A stretch of 64,000 bases of DNA from Flavobacterium sp. Root186 (GTDB taxonomy: Bacteria; Bacteroidota; Bacteroidia; Flavobacteriales; Flavobacteriaceae), in contig NZ_LMHW01000003.1 in assembly GCF_001428525.1 (NCBI RefSeq), forward strand, positions 1,239-65,238, given 5' to 3'. Shown in pieces: positions 44,220 through 52,252 of the stretch. The position numbers and the translations under genes were made by a program. Numbering within the stretch: position 1 is the stretch's first letter; each line of letters starts with the position of its first letter. The notes below the pieces were generated by a model. It was not told where the DNA came from, did no database searches, and saw only the letters and a program-made list of their open reading frames with translations.

Positions 44220-45704
44220 TTAGTTTTTTATAATTTTCATTGATTTTTTAATCGAACCATACGAAACATTTACAATATAAATTCCACTTGCTAATTTATC
44301 GCCAATCTTAATATCTTCATTTGTTGAGTAATCATTAGAAGAGAAGCAGATACTTCCTTTCATATCCACTATTTTTAGAGATACAGGTTCTGTTGTAAAT
44401 GATTTTATATGAAGCGTAGACTCGACTTTAATTGGATTTGGATAAATAGTAAAAGAATCATTATCTGTTTTAGGATCATTTACTCCTAAGTTCCCTGAAG
44501 CTACATCAATATAATTAAAATTCATATCGTTTGATTTGAATTTAATTTTTAAATAAACTTCACCTTTTGGTAGCGTAACTCCGTTTACAACTTTGTCTGC
44601 ATAAGTCTGATATCCACCAGTTACAGGAAAAGTTTCATCTGTTTTTACTACAACATCATTAACCAGAATATCAAATTTCCCCGGAATAGTTGGTGATGCA
44701 ACTCTAAACGTTAAATTATAAGTTCCTGCATTGGCAACATTAAGCATAAATTCGTTCCAGTCACCGCTGTCTATAAAGCATACATTTTGTCCCGTTCCAG
44801 AATCTGTAGTGTTTTGAAGTCCGGTTCCTTTTCTTCTGTAATGTTGATTAGCTGTAATTCTTCCAGGAACATTTAATTTTTTTGCTGTGTAGCTAACATT
44901 AATATATTCTGTTCCAATTGGTTTTAACACACCACTTGTCGGGCTTAATAATTGCCCTTCCTGCATATCTGTCCATTCCGCAGGAACACGGCCTGTAAAC
45001 CATGAATATCTGTAAATGTCGGGATCGTTTTCAAAACTGTTCAGGATTTGTTTCATAAAAGCAATTTTATCTGCTTCAGACTGAATTACGCGGTTTGCAA
45101 ATTCAGTGACCCAAACTGGGCGGTTGTACTTTTTTAGAAGTCCGGTTACGCCAATAACGGCGCCAGAAGAACTGTCATAAGTATGAAAGGCAATATAATC
45201 GACTTTACAAGTAGGGCACAAAAGAAAAAATTGATCATGCCATGCGGTAGGACTGCTGTAACCGCCATAATTATCAGGACCATTAAAGGCTGGAGATGCG
45301 CTTACGATTTCTAAGTTTTTTGCAGCTGCAACTTTTTCTACGTTTACCCAGGCATTAACGGCTTCCTGCGGAGTCAATCTTGCACCGTCATTAAAGTTAG
45401 GCTCATTAAAGGCTAATAAATATTTAGCACCGGGTTTAATACGATTTATAAAAGCCTGTAAATCGGCATCGCTTAATTTTCCCCAAACCATTGGAACATA
45501 TTCAACTCCAAGAGTTGCGTAATTCGCATTAACGTCATTTTCAGGAAGTGATCCCCAATTGTACCACCAGGAAATTCCGGGTTTAAGTGCTAATAAATCA
45601 GCCGTTGAATTATTTCCATACGCAATTCCGCGTTTCGGACTTTGTGCAAATGCTGTAATTGAAACGGTTATTAGCGAAAATGTAAAAAGTAACTTTTTAA
45701 TCAT
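44220..45704 (-). CDS. Secreted GH128-like glycoside hydrolase with CBM and T9SS sorting tail
   Basis: This 494-residue protein has a signal peptide ending near SITAFAQ-S. Residues 22-265 form an Asl1-like (GH128-type) barrel. It has AFNEPNF, with the likely acid/base Glu, and PVWVTEFANR, with the likely nucleophile Glu; the family includes endo-beta-1,3-glucanases. Residues 280-410 look like a CBM6-type beta-sandwich (YRRKGTGLQNTTDSGTGQNV; GKFDILVNDVVVKTD). Residues 420-494 are a type A T9SS sorting domain (IYPNPIKVESTLHI ... GIYIVNVSYG). The protein is therefore probably secreted or surface-attached, acting on beta-1,3-glucan such as laminarin or fungal wall. Substrate is inferred. Confidence 0.87.
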   Translation of the reverse strand: MIKKLLFTFSLITVSITAFAQSPKRGIAYGNNSTADLLALKPGISWWYNWGSLPENDVNANYATLGVEYVPMVWGKLSDADLQAFINRIKPGAKYLLAFNEPNFNDGARLTPQEAVNAWVNVEKVAAAKNLEIVSASPAFNGPDNYGGYSSPTAWHDQFFLLCPTCKVDYIAFHTYDSSSGAVIGVTGLLKKYNRPVWVTEFANRVIQSEADKIAFMKQILNSFENDPDIYRYSWFTGRVPAEWTDMQEGQLLSPTSGVLKPIGTEYINVSYTAKKLNVPGRITANQHYRRKGTGLQNTTDSGTGQNVCFIDSGDWNEFMLNVANAGTYNLTFRVASPTIPGKFDILVNDVVVKTDETFPVTGGYQTYADKVVNGVTLPKGEVYLKIKFKSNDMNFNYIDVASGNLGVNDPKTDNDSFTIYPNPIKVESTLHIKSFTTEPVSLKIVDMKGSICFSSNDYSTNEDIKIGDKLASGIYIVNVSYGSIKKSMKIIKN

Positions 45705-45862
45705 GATTAAAATTTTGGTAAGGTTTTTTTATTCGATTTAGTTAACTCCAAATTTATGTGGTTTGTATAGTTTTTAAGTCAAAAAAAAATATTACAAAAA
45801 CCCATCAAGATATATTTTAAAGTCTTTAAAAGCTCATGATGAAAATTTGCAGGTTTCAGTAA

Positions 45863-45907
45863 AAAAGAAAATCCAAAAAGCGGTCATTACTTTTTGGATT
45901 TTCTTTT
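45863..45907 (-). terminator. Terminator of the acyltransferase gene
   Basis: Perfect 18-bp arms (AAAAGAAAATCCAAAAAG and its complement) enclose a 9-base loop, 6 nt after the stop. Confidence 0.85.
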
Positions 45908-45912
45908 GTATA

Positions 45913-46788
45913 TTATTTGTTCACGCGATGTTTCCATCTTTTATGCGTCCATAGATAAAATTCCGGAGCTTCAAGAATTTGTTTTTCTACTTCTTTTAGG
46001 TATTTCTCTGTAATATCAAAATTTTTATAATCATGCGGATTATCAGCAATAGATAAAAAAGTAGCTTCATAATGACCTCTTGAAACCTTTTTAACTTTTA
46101 CCATTATTACGCTTAAGTCATATTTTTTTGCAAGCATTTCGGCTCCTGTATGCACGGGAACTTCAATTCCCATAAATTCCATCGAATGAAAAATTCTGTC
46201 CAGTTTAGGCGATTGATCACTTGCAAGTCCGTACATGCTTAGTTTTCCGTCACGCTGATTTTGGGCCATTGTTGGAATCGCTTTTCTGGTTTCAACTAAT
46301 TCAGTATCATATTTTGAACGGATTTTTCTAATTAATTTGTCAAAATAAGGATTGGCAATTTTTTTATAAACCGCAATTCCCTGAAAACCAATTTTACGGT
46401 TTATTGTTAAAAGCCATTCATAACTTGCATAATGTGAAGCGACAAGAATTACACTTTTACCCTGTTTTGCATAATCCTGAACTAATTCGATATTAGTTAC
46501 TTGGAATCGTTTTTCCATTTCTTCAGGTGTAATGCTTATTGTTTTTACCATCTCTAAAAACATATCACACATATGGTGATAGAATTTTTTCTCAATGACT
46601 TTTCTTTCAGCCTTGCTTAAATGAGGAAAAGTAAGTGCCAGATTTTCGCGTACTACACTTTTACGATATCTAATAATTCTGTAAACGAGAAAGTATACGA
46701 AATCTGAAAATAAATAAAATAAGCGGAATGGGAGTATAGAGATTAGCCAAAGTAAAGGGAAGGCTATTATATAAACAATAAATTGCAT
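45913..46788 (-). CDS. Lipid A biosynthesis-type (HtrB/LpxL) acyltransferase
   Basis: This 291-residue membrane-anchored acyltransferase has an N-terminal hydrophobic segment (FIVYIIAFPLLWLISILPF). The catalytic H-x4-E motif lies in VASHYASYEW. The later motif GLASDQSPK is typical of LpxL/LpxM-like enzymes. It would add a secondary acyl chain to lipid A or to another aminolipid at the inner membrane. A promoter box TATATTTG lies at 46804-46811. It is divergent from the rhomboid gene. Confidence 0.92.
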   Translation of the reverse strand: MQFIVYIIAFPLLWLISILPFRLFYLFSDFVYFLVYRIIRYRKSVVRENLALTFPHLSKAERKVIEKKFYHHMCDMFLEMVKTISITPEEMEKRFQVTNIELVQDYAKQGKSVILVASHYASYEWLLTINRKIGFQGIAVYKKIANPYFDKLIRKIRSKYDTELVETRKAIPTMAQNQRDGKLSMYGLASDQSPKLDRIFHSMEFMGIEVPVHTGAEMLAKKYDLSVIMVKVKKVSRGHYEATFLSIADNPHDYKNFDITEKYLKEVEKQILEAPEFYLWTHKRWKHRVNK

Positions 46789-46803
46789 CTAAAATTTTTT
46801 TCT

Positions 46804-46811
46804 ACAAATAT
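46804..46811 (-). promoter_or_regulatory. TATATTTG promoter box of the acyltransferase gene
   Basis: This exact TAnnTTTG match lies 15 bases before the ATG on the minus strand. Confidence 0.5.
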
Positions 46812-46901
46812 AATGTAAAAATGAATAAGCTCGATATTTTGGATTCTCATCAACTTATGTTTGATATTGTTTATCTTTACCCTTCACATTAAATATTATT
46901 T

Positions 46902-47540
46902 ATGAATATCATTTTAATTGGAATTATAGTGGCCAATGTACTGATTAGTTATAAAGGTTTTAACGATCTTTATTTTTTTAGAAAATACGAATTTCATATT
47001 GGGAGCATACGTGCCGGAGAGCAAATCAGAATGCTTTCGTCTGGTTTTTTGCATGCTGATTTTATGCATTTGGCTTTTAATATGCTGACACTTTGGTTTT
47101 TTGCACCAGTAGTTATTAATGGACTTGGAAATTTTTCTTTTGCTTTAGTATATTTTGGAAGTCTGATTTTCGGAAGTCTTCTTACTATGATATTTCACAA
47201 AAACGATTATAGTTATCGTGCTGTTGGAGCTTCAGGAGCTGTAACTGGAGTTTTATATTCAGCAATTTTATTAGAACCAAATAATGAGTTGTGGATATAT
47301 GGACTTTTACCCATTCAAGGTTATATTTTCGGAATTCTTTATTTATTGTATTCTATTTATGGAATGAAAGCTAAAAATGATAATATTGGACATACAGCGC
47401 ACTTTGGAGGTGCAATTGGCGGATACTTAATTACTTTGATAAAAGAACCTTCATTAGTTTACGATCAAACCTTTATTGTTGTTTTACTTTTAGTCCCAAT
47501 TTTGATTCTTTTTGGAATGGCTAAATTGGGAAAATTATAA
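46902..47540 (+). CDS. Rhomboid-family intramembrane serine protease
   Basis: This 212-residue polytopic protein has about six membrane segments. The catalytic Ser lies in GASGAVTGVLY and the catalytic His in HTAHFGGAIGG. The L1-loop region contains HADFMHLAFNMLTLWFF. These features define the basic bacterial rhomboid fold without extra domains. The substrate is unknown; in bacteria rhomboids cleave membrane-anchored proteins or perform quality control. Confidence 0.93.
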   Translation: MNIILIGIIVANVLISYKGFNDLYFFRKYEFHIGSIRAGEQIRMLSSGFLHADFMHLAFNMLTLWFFAPVVINGLGNFSFALVYFGSLIFGSLLTMIFHKNDYSYRAVGASGAVTGVLYSAILLEPNNELWIYGLLPIQGYIFGILYLLYSIYGMKAKNDNIGHTAHFGGAIGGYLITLIKEPSLVYDQTFIVVLLLVPILILFGMAKLGKL

Positions 47541-47591
47541 TGCTGGCATAACTTTTGAATGCCTTTATCAATAACTTAAAATATCACAAAA

Positions 47592-48281
47592 ATGAGAAAA
47601 CTAGTATTATTTTTAACAATCATGTTTATGACTATGTCTTACGGCCAAGAAACCAAACAAATTCCTCAAATTAATGTAAATGGAGAAGGAAAAGTAAAAG
47701 TAGCACCTGATCAGGTTTGTATTTCAGCTACGGTTGAAACAAAAGGGAATAATGCTAAAGATGTCAAAAAGCAAAATGACGAAAAAATGGATGCGGTTTT
47801 AAAATTCATTAAAAAAATGAATCTTCCAACAGCAGATTTCAAAACAAAACAAGTTGCACTTAATCCGCAATACGATTACGAAAAAAAGAAAACAAGTTAC
47901 AATGCAACACAAACTGTAGAAATCGTTTTAAAAGATTTATCTAAATATGATGAATTGATGGAAGGTTTAGTGCAGCAAGGAATTAATCGTATTGACAGAG
48001 TTTCTTTTGAATCTTCTAAATTAACATCATTACAATCAGAAGCCAGAAAATTAGCGATGAAAGATGCTAAAGCAAAAGCAGAAGATTATGTTTCGGTTTT
48101 AGGTCAAAAAGTAGGTAAAGCTTATGTTATTTCAGATAACTCACAAATTTATCATCCACAGCCAATGTATGCAGCTATGAAATCAATGGAAGCTGATAAT
48201 GCAGGAGCTTCAAACGAAACATTAGCAATTGGAGAAATCGAAATTACTGCAAATGTTAGTGTGAGCTTTATTCTGGACTAA
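47592..48281 (+). CDS. SIMPL domain (DUF541) periplasmic protein
   Basis: This 229-residue protein has a signal peptide (LVLFLTIMFMTMSYG-Q). The SIMPL/DUF541 domain has INVNGEGKVKVAPDQVCISA and DLSKYDELMEGLVQQGI. The C-terminal part includes AMKDAKAKAEDYVSVLGQKVG. Members are periplasmic or secreted proteins tied to oxidative-stress or signalling phenotypes, without a known enzymatic reaction. It follows the rhomboid gene by 51 nt and ends at a strong terminator. Confidence 0.92.
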   Translation: MRKLVLFLTIMFMTMSYGQETKQIPQINVNGEGKVKVAPDQVCISATVETKGNNAKDVKKQNDEKMDAVLKFIKKMNLPTADFKTKQVALNPQYDYEKKKTSYNATQTVEIVLKDLSKYDELMEGLVQQGINRIDRVSFESSKLTSLQSEARKLAMKDAKAKAEDYVSVLGQKVGKAYVISDNSQIYHPQPMYAAMKSMEADNAGASNETLAIGEIEITANVSVSFILD

Positions 48282-48303
48282 ATAATAAAATTCCAATAGT
48301 ATT

Positions 48304-48343
48304 AAAATCCAAATTCCAATCTTAAAATTGGGATTTGGATTTT
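48304..48343 (+). terminator. Terminator after the SIMPL gene
   Basis: The arms AAAATCCAAATTCCAAT and ATTGGGATTTGGATTTT (17 bp, one G-U pair) with a 6-base loop are followed by a T run. It is related to 21767-21807. Confidence 0.85.
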
Positions 48344-48370
48344 TTTTTGACCAATGATGATTAATATTTC

Positions 48371-48378
48371 TAACTTTG
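48371..48378 (+). promoter_or_regulatory. TAACTTTG promoter box of the second Crp/Fnr gene
   Basis: This exact TAnnTTTG match lies 22 bases before the ATG at 48401. Confidence 0.5.
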
Positions 48379-48400
48379 ATAAAGTAAAAACATATTGAAA

Positions 48401-48997
48401 ATGCTAAAAGAAGATTGTAATAATATGCTGGAACAGTTCTGTAGCCATTTAGATTTTTTTCATAAAATTACTTTAGAAGATAGAAATAGTATTGGACAAT
48501 ATTTAGAATATAGAAGCGTAAAAGAAGGAGAGGTCTTAATTGAAGAAAATAAAATAGCAAACGAAATCTTTTTTGTCTGCAATGGCGTATTGAAAATTAT
48601 GAATGTTAATGAAAAAGGAAATGAAGTTATCCATTTCTTCTTCAGCGAAAATCATTTTTGTACTGTTTTAAAAAGTTTTACCGAAAATATAGTATCTCAA
48701 GACATTGTTCAGGCTGCTTGTGACTCAGAAATAATTGTTCTTAAAAAAAATAAATTAGATTCTTTGATTAAGGATTTGCCCTATTTCAAAACAATGCTGG
48801 ATACTATTTTTCAGCAAGCTTTGCTTAATAAAGTAGAACTGCGTAATTTTTATCTTGGTACGGATGCAACATCACGTTATCAAAAGTTTATAGAACGACA
48901 ACCCAATATTGCATCCAGAGTGTCACAAACTGATATTGCCTCTTATCTTGGCATCGCCAAACAATCCTTAAGCAGAATTAAAAAAAATGCTTTCTAA
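48401..48997 (+). CDS. Crp/Fnr-family transcriptional regulator
   Basis: This 198-residue protein has a beta-roll sensor domain (EGEVLIEENKIANEIFFVCNG) and a winged helix with the helix-turn-helix VSQTDIASYLGIAKQSLSRIKK. It is a paralog of the regulator at 6951-7532: both are short, lack a cysteine cluster and share the SYLGI-LSRI pattern in the DNA-binding helix. A TTG two codons upstream is less likely than the ATG at 48401. The next gene encodes a short-chain dehydrogenase. Its promoter carries a dyad that could be this regulator's site. Confidence 0.9.
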   Translation: MLKEDCNNMLEQFCSHLDFFHKITLEDRNSIGQYLEYRSVKEGEVLIEENKIANEIFFVCNGVLKIMNVNEKGNEVIHFFFSENHFCTVLKSFTENIVSQDIVQAACDSEIIVLKKNKLDSLIKDLPYFKTMLDTIFQQALLNKVELRNFYLGTDATSRYQKFIERQPNIASRVSQTDIASYLGIAKQSLSRIKKNAF

Positions 48998-49004
48998 TTT
49001 CTTT

Positions 49005-49049
49005 TTTAACATTTGTTAAATCCATTCCATAAGTGACTTTCTACTTTTG
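49005..49049 (+). promoter_or_regulatory. Dyad TTTAACA-TT-TGTTAAA plus TACTTTTG box before the SDR gene
   Basis: A perfect 7-2-7 dyad at 49005-49020 contains ACATTTGT at 49009-49016. The promoter box TACTTTTG starts at 49042, 33 bases after the start of that core. This reproduces the arrangement at 7513/7546. The predicted dyad centre is near -41.5, a class II activator position. Confidence 0.55.
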
Positions 49050-49078
49050 TTCAGTTAATAATAGTAAACAAGGAAGAA

Positions 49079-49801
49079 ATGGAAAATCTAAAAGGCAAAA
49101 AAGTAGTTATAATAGGGGGAAGTGCCGGAATTGGTTTGGCTACAGCAAAATCAATTGTACAAAAAGGAGCAAATGTAATTATTGCTTCAAGTAATCAACA
49201 ACGTATACACAAAGCTTTACAGGAAATTGGAGATCAGGCAAATGGTTTTGTTATTGATGTGACTGATGAATTTCAAGTCAAAAGTTTTTTTGAAAAAATT
49301 GGCCCGTTTGATCATTTGATTTTTACTGCGGGCGAAAATATTATGCTTTCAAATGTTGAAGATACTGCTTTGGAAACAGCGAAAAATTATTTTAATATTC
49401 GTTATTGGGGTGCTTTTACAGCCGTAAAATATGCAGCGCCATTTATCAATTCTACAGGTTCAATTGTACTAACGAGCGGTATTGCAAGCAACAGACCTAA
49501 TAAAGGATGGGCATTGGGTGCCAGTATCTGCGCAGCTATGGAAGGATTTACAAGAGCATTAGCGATGGAATTAGCACCAATAAGAGTGAATATTGTTTCG
49601 CCTGGAGTTGTAAAAACAGAGCTTTGGGGCGGTATGTCTGAAAATGAAAGAAATGAAATGTATGCTAATATTGGAAACGCATTGCCTGTAAAAAGAGTAG
49701 GTGAGACCGAAGATATTGCTAAAACATTTGTGTATTTATTGGAGCAGGAATATAGCACAGGACAGACTTTAATTATTGATGGAGGTACTTCATTGGTATA
49801 A
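49079..49801 (+). CDS. Short-chain dehydrogenase/reductase family protein with altered active site
   Basis: This 240-residue SDR-fold protein has the cofactor loop IIGGSAGIGLATAKS (the TGxxxGIG region) and the conserved C-terminal IRVNIVSPGVVKTELWG. The catalytic Ser is present (S133 in VLTSGIAS). The usual YxxxK is missing: alignment of the following helix (AAMEGFTRALAMELAP) puts Gly at 147 and Cys at 151. Either it uses another residue or it is not a classical dehydrogenase; a subgroup of SDR-like proteins is known to lack the Tyr. It lies 81 nt after the Crp/Fnr gene and is probably its target. Confidence 0.88.
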   Translation: MENLKGKKVVIIGGSAGIGLATAKSIVQKGANVIIASSNQQRIHKALQEIGDQANGFVIDVTDEFQVKSFFEKIGPFDHLIFTAGENIMLSNVEDTALETAKNYFNIRYWGAFTAVKYAAPFINSTGSIVLTSGIASNRPNKGWALGASICAAMEGFTRALAMELAPIRVNIVSPGVVKTELWGGMSENERNEMYANIGNALPVKRVGETEDIAKTFVYLLEQEYSTGQTLIIDGGTSLV

Positions 49802-49826
49802 TTTCAATCATAATTAATTTATAAGA

Positions 49827-49862
49827 TAAAGGAGCCAAAGAATATTTTCATCGGCTCCTTTA
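49827..49862. terminator. Bidirectional terminator after the SDR gene
   Basis: Perfect 10-bp arms TAAAGGAGCC and GGCTCCTTTA enclose a 16-base loop, between convergent genes. Confidence 0.8.
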
Positions 49863-49883
49863 CCAATATTTGTCCATCCACGT

Positions 49884-50171
49884 TCAGCTTTTCATTAAAA
49901 AAGTTTCAGGCGCAGCATCATCTTCATTGTTTTCAGGTTGCTCGTCTTCCAATTCTTCCCAGTCATTTTCGTCGTATTCAGATTCCATATCATCGTCGAG
50001 GAATTCATCTTCAAGATCATCCAATTCAAGATTGAAATGTTTATGAGATGTTAAGGTGTTGGAAAGATTTCCTTGTAAGTAATCATCATAATTCAAAAGC
50101 AGCTGTTCTTCGTAAGAAGTCATATCACCTGTAGATTCTTCAGGAATATAATAGTAATCGTCAAAAATCAT
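49884..50171 (-). CDS. Small highly acidic hypothetical protein
   Basis: This 95-residue protein is dominated by Asp and Glu, with Tyr-rich ends (DDYYYIPEES; LNYDDYLQGNLS). The acidic middle reads LEDEFLDDDMESEYDENDWE. There is no signal peptide or membrane segment. It is probably disordered in large part. I recognise no family. The single-gene context gives no clue. Confidence 0.65.
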   Translation of the reverse strand: MIFDDYYYIPEESTGDMTSYEEQLLLNYDDYLQGNLSNTLTSHKHFNLELDDLEDEFLDDDMESEYDENDWEELEDEQPENNEDDAAPETFLMKS

Positions 50172-50317
50172 AATTGATAGGTTTAAATTTATAGCTTAAG
50201 ATTTATCTAACTTTTCAATTAGAATAACTTAAAATTAATTTTTTTACTGCTATCTATTTTATACAATTTTGAAAATGGGTTATTAAATTTTCATCTTTTT
50301 ATTTGTAAATTAATTGA

Positions 50318-50968
50318 TTACTCTTTCCAAGGAGAATGTAAAATACAATCGCAAAAATTCTTGCGATGAAAATTCGGAATCATGTAAGCACAGACATCCG
50401 CTTTTATGTTTCCAAAGGTAGTTTCTGTTTTGTGTTCAAATCCGCTGAAAAAAGTGGGAATAATTTTTTTCTTGAAATCATTACGAGGAAAAGCTTCCAG
50501 AATTGAAATTCTGTTTTCATCACTTAAATATTCATATCCTTCTCCCATAACATCCAAACCCACTCCGGAATACATAAGGGCGACTTCTGGTTCTTTATGT
50601 TCAGCAATACCAATTGTGGTATGCAGTGCGATAGTATCCCAAACTAATTGCAGCGATTCTTTGGGTAAATTATGACTTTTCAGGAAATCTCTGGCTGCAT
50701 TGGCACCGTCTACTTCAAAACGAAGATCGGTACTGCTGTACTGTGTTGTTAAACCCAAATCGTGAAAAATGGAAGCTACATACAATAATTCCTCATCATA
50801 TTTAAGCTGTTTTCTTTTTCCGTTTAAAGAAGAAAATAAAAATACACGAAGCGAATGATTGTAGATAAATTCTGTGCCGTGTTCTAATAAAAGTTCTGTA
50901 GCCTGCTGCGCAATAGAACTGTCCGGAATAATTATTCCTGCAACTGTTTTTAGTTTGTTTACTGACAT
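50318..50968 (-). CDS. HD-domain protein, cyanamide-hydratase-like
   Basis: This 216-residue protein carries an HD metal site: NHSLRVFLF provides the first His and ASIFHDLGLT the HD pair. ALHTTIGIAEHKEPEVALMY supplies further His, and there is a later Asp (YSGVGLDVMG). The pattern is close to HD proteins related to cyanamide or isonitrile hydratases rather than (p)ppGpp or cyclic-di-GMP enzymes. The substrate is unknown. The gene follows the AraC-type regulator by 99 nt on the same strand. Confidence 0.85.
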   Translation of the reverse strand: MSVNKLKTVAGIIIPDSSIAQQATELLLEHGTEFIYNHSLRVFLFSSLNGKRKQLKYDEELLYVASIFHDLGLTTQYSSTDLRFEVDGANAARDFLKSHNLPKESLQLVWDTIALHTTIGIAEHKEPEVALMYSGVGLDVMGEGYEYLSDENRISILEAFPRNDFKKKIIPTFFSGFEHKTETTFGNIKADVCAYMIPNFHRKNFCDCILHSPWKE

Positions 50969-51067
50969 GATAATTTGTTTTTTTCAAAGGTATCGTGAGA
51001 AACTTGTTTGAGGAATGTCAAATTACGTCAAGCGCATGTCAAAAGCTACAGGAGTATTGTTGAGGAG

Positions 51068-51925
51068 TTAATTTCCAATATTTAAAAAAAGTAACCTGTA
51101 TTCATGAGGGGAGACCTGAGCATTCTTTTTAAAGAAATGACTGAATTGCTCCGCAGTAGTAAAATTGAGTTGAAAAGCAATTTCTTTTACGGGGTTAGAA
51201 GTAAATTGCAATGCTCTTTTTGCTTCTGCAATAATTTGCCCGTTTATTAATTCTTTTGCACCTCTGTTGCTGCAGCGTTTGCATAAATCAGTTAGTTTAC
51301 GCGCCGAAATTCCTAAAAGCCCGGCATAGTCTGCAACTTCTCTGGAAGTTTTATAGTTTTTGCTGATTAATTCTAAAAACTGTGTATAGATTTGATTTTC
51401 GTAGCTGTCAAATCCTTTTGAGAGTGAGTGATTTACATTTGCAATCTTAATCATTATAATTTTTAGATAAGCAGCCAGTGCATCTAATTGATTGATGTAT
51501 TCCTCCTTTTGATATTCATAACACAAAGACTTAAAAATAGAAATAAGTTCGATGTTATCTTGTTGATTTAGTGGAATAGTTTGATTGGCAGAAGCATTAT
51601 TAAACAAAACAGCTTTACAGTTGTTGGCACTAGAAGGTGTTCTTTCCCAAAAACAATCGCCAAAACTAAGTTCGTAACCTGTAAATTTTGTTTCGGTATT
51701 AAAACTTATAAATTGTCCTTTTGCTGCTAAAAATAATTGTGAAGATGAAATTTGAAAAATCTGGTCGTCTATAATTATTTCCCCAATACCTGATTCAATC
51801 AGTAAAATTCTGTTATAAAGAAGTCTGTACGTTGATTTCTGTGTATATTTCTTGTCTTCAAGAAAAAGTATAGAGAATGAATTTTTAATCTCTTCTTCTA
51901 CAACCAAATTTGATATTGAAAGCAT
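51068..51925 (-). CDS. AraC-family transcriptional regulator
   Basis: This 285-residue protein has an N-terminal cupin-like sensing region (about 20-150). The C-terminal double helix-turn-helix (about 185-280) includes EVADYAGLLGISARKLTDLC and VKEIAFQLNFTTAEQFSHFF. It probably regulates the HD-domain gene downstream. It is divergent from the GH16 gene, so a role there cannot be excluded. The promoter box TACATTTG lies at 51957-51964 on the minus strand. Confidence 0.92.
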   Translation of the reverse strand: MLSISNLVVEEEIKNSFSILFLEDKKYTQKSTYRLLYNRILLIESGIGEIIIDDQIFQISSSQLFLAAKGQFISFNTETKFTGYELSFGDCFWERTPSSANNCKAVLFNNASANQTIPLNQQDNIELISIFKSLCYEYQKEEYINQLDALAAYLKIIMIKIANVNHSLSKGFDSYENQIYTQFLELISKNYKTSREVADYAGLLGISARKLTDLCKRCSNRGAKELINGQIIAEAKRALQFTSNPVKEIAFQLNFTTAEQFSHFFKKNAQVSPHEYRLLFLNIGN

Positions 51926-52252
51926 ATTTTTGACATAATTGTTTAGAAAAGTGAAACAAATGTAGTTAGAAAATTTTTGAACAAAGGCATTTAAAGATTT
52001 GAATTGTAGATTTGATGTTAAGTATCCTAATATTATAACTTAAACTACTGTGTGAAGCTTATACAAGGTAGTTTTGAAGTTTGCGGCATTAAAATACAAC
52101 ATCTATGCTATTAACTGCTTCAAACTTTCTATTCAGTTTTTTCGTATAAACTTACTTTTATCACTAATACTTTTGCTGTTGATTTTGAAATTAAAAGAAA
52201 TCAAAAGGCAGCAATGTATTAGGATTAATTACTAACGTCTAAACCACAAATT
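51926..52252. promoter_or_regulatory. Divergent regulatory region between the AraC and GH16 genes
   Basis: This 327-bp stretch holds two exact TAnnTTTG boxes: TACATTTG (minus, 51957-51964) for the AraC gene and TACTTTTG (plus, 52168-52175) for GH16, 77 bases before its ATG. An imperfect inverted repeat (gaagtttg near 52076, cttcaaac near 52117) lies between them and could be an operator. No small gene is visible. Confidence 0.5.

Noticed and set aside
52070..52130. A copy of the 21-bp susC-type direct repeat before the GH16 gene
   Set aside because: I searched this gap for the CAGATGATGCA core on both strands and found none; only a weak inverted repeat is present.
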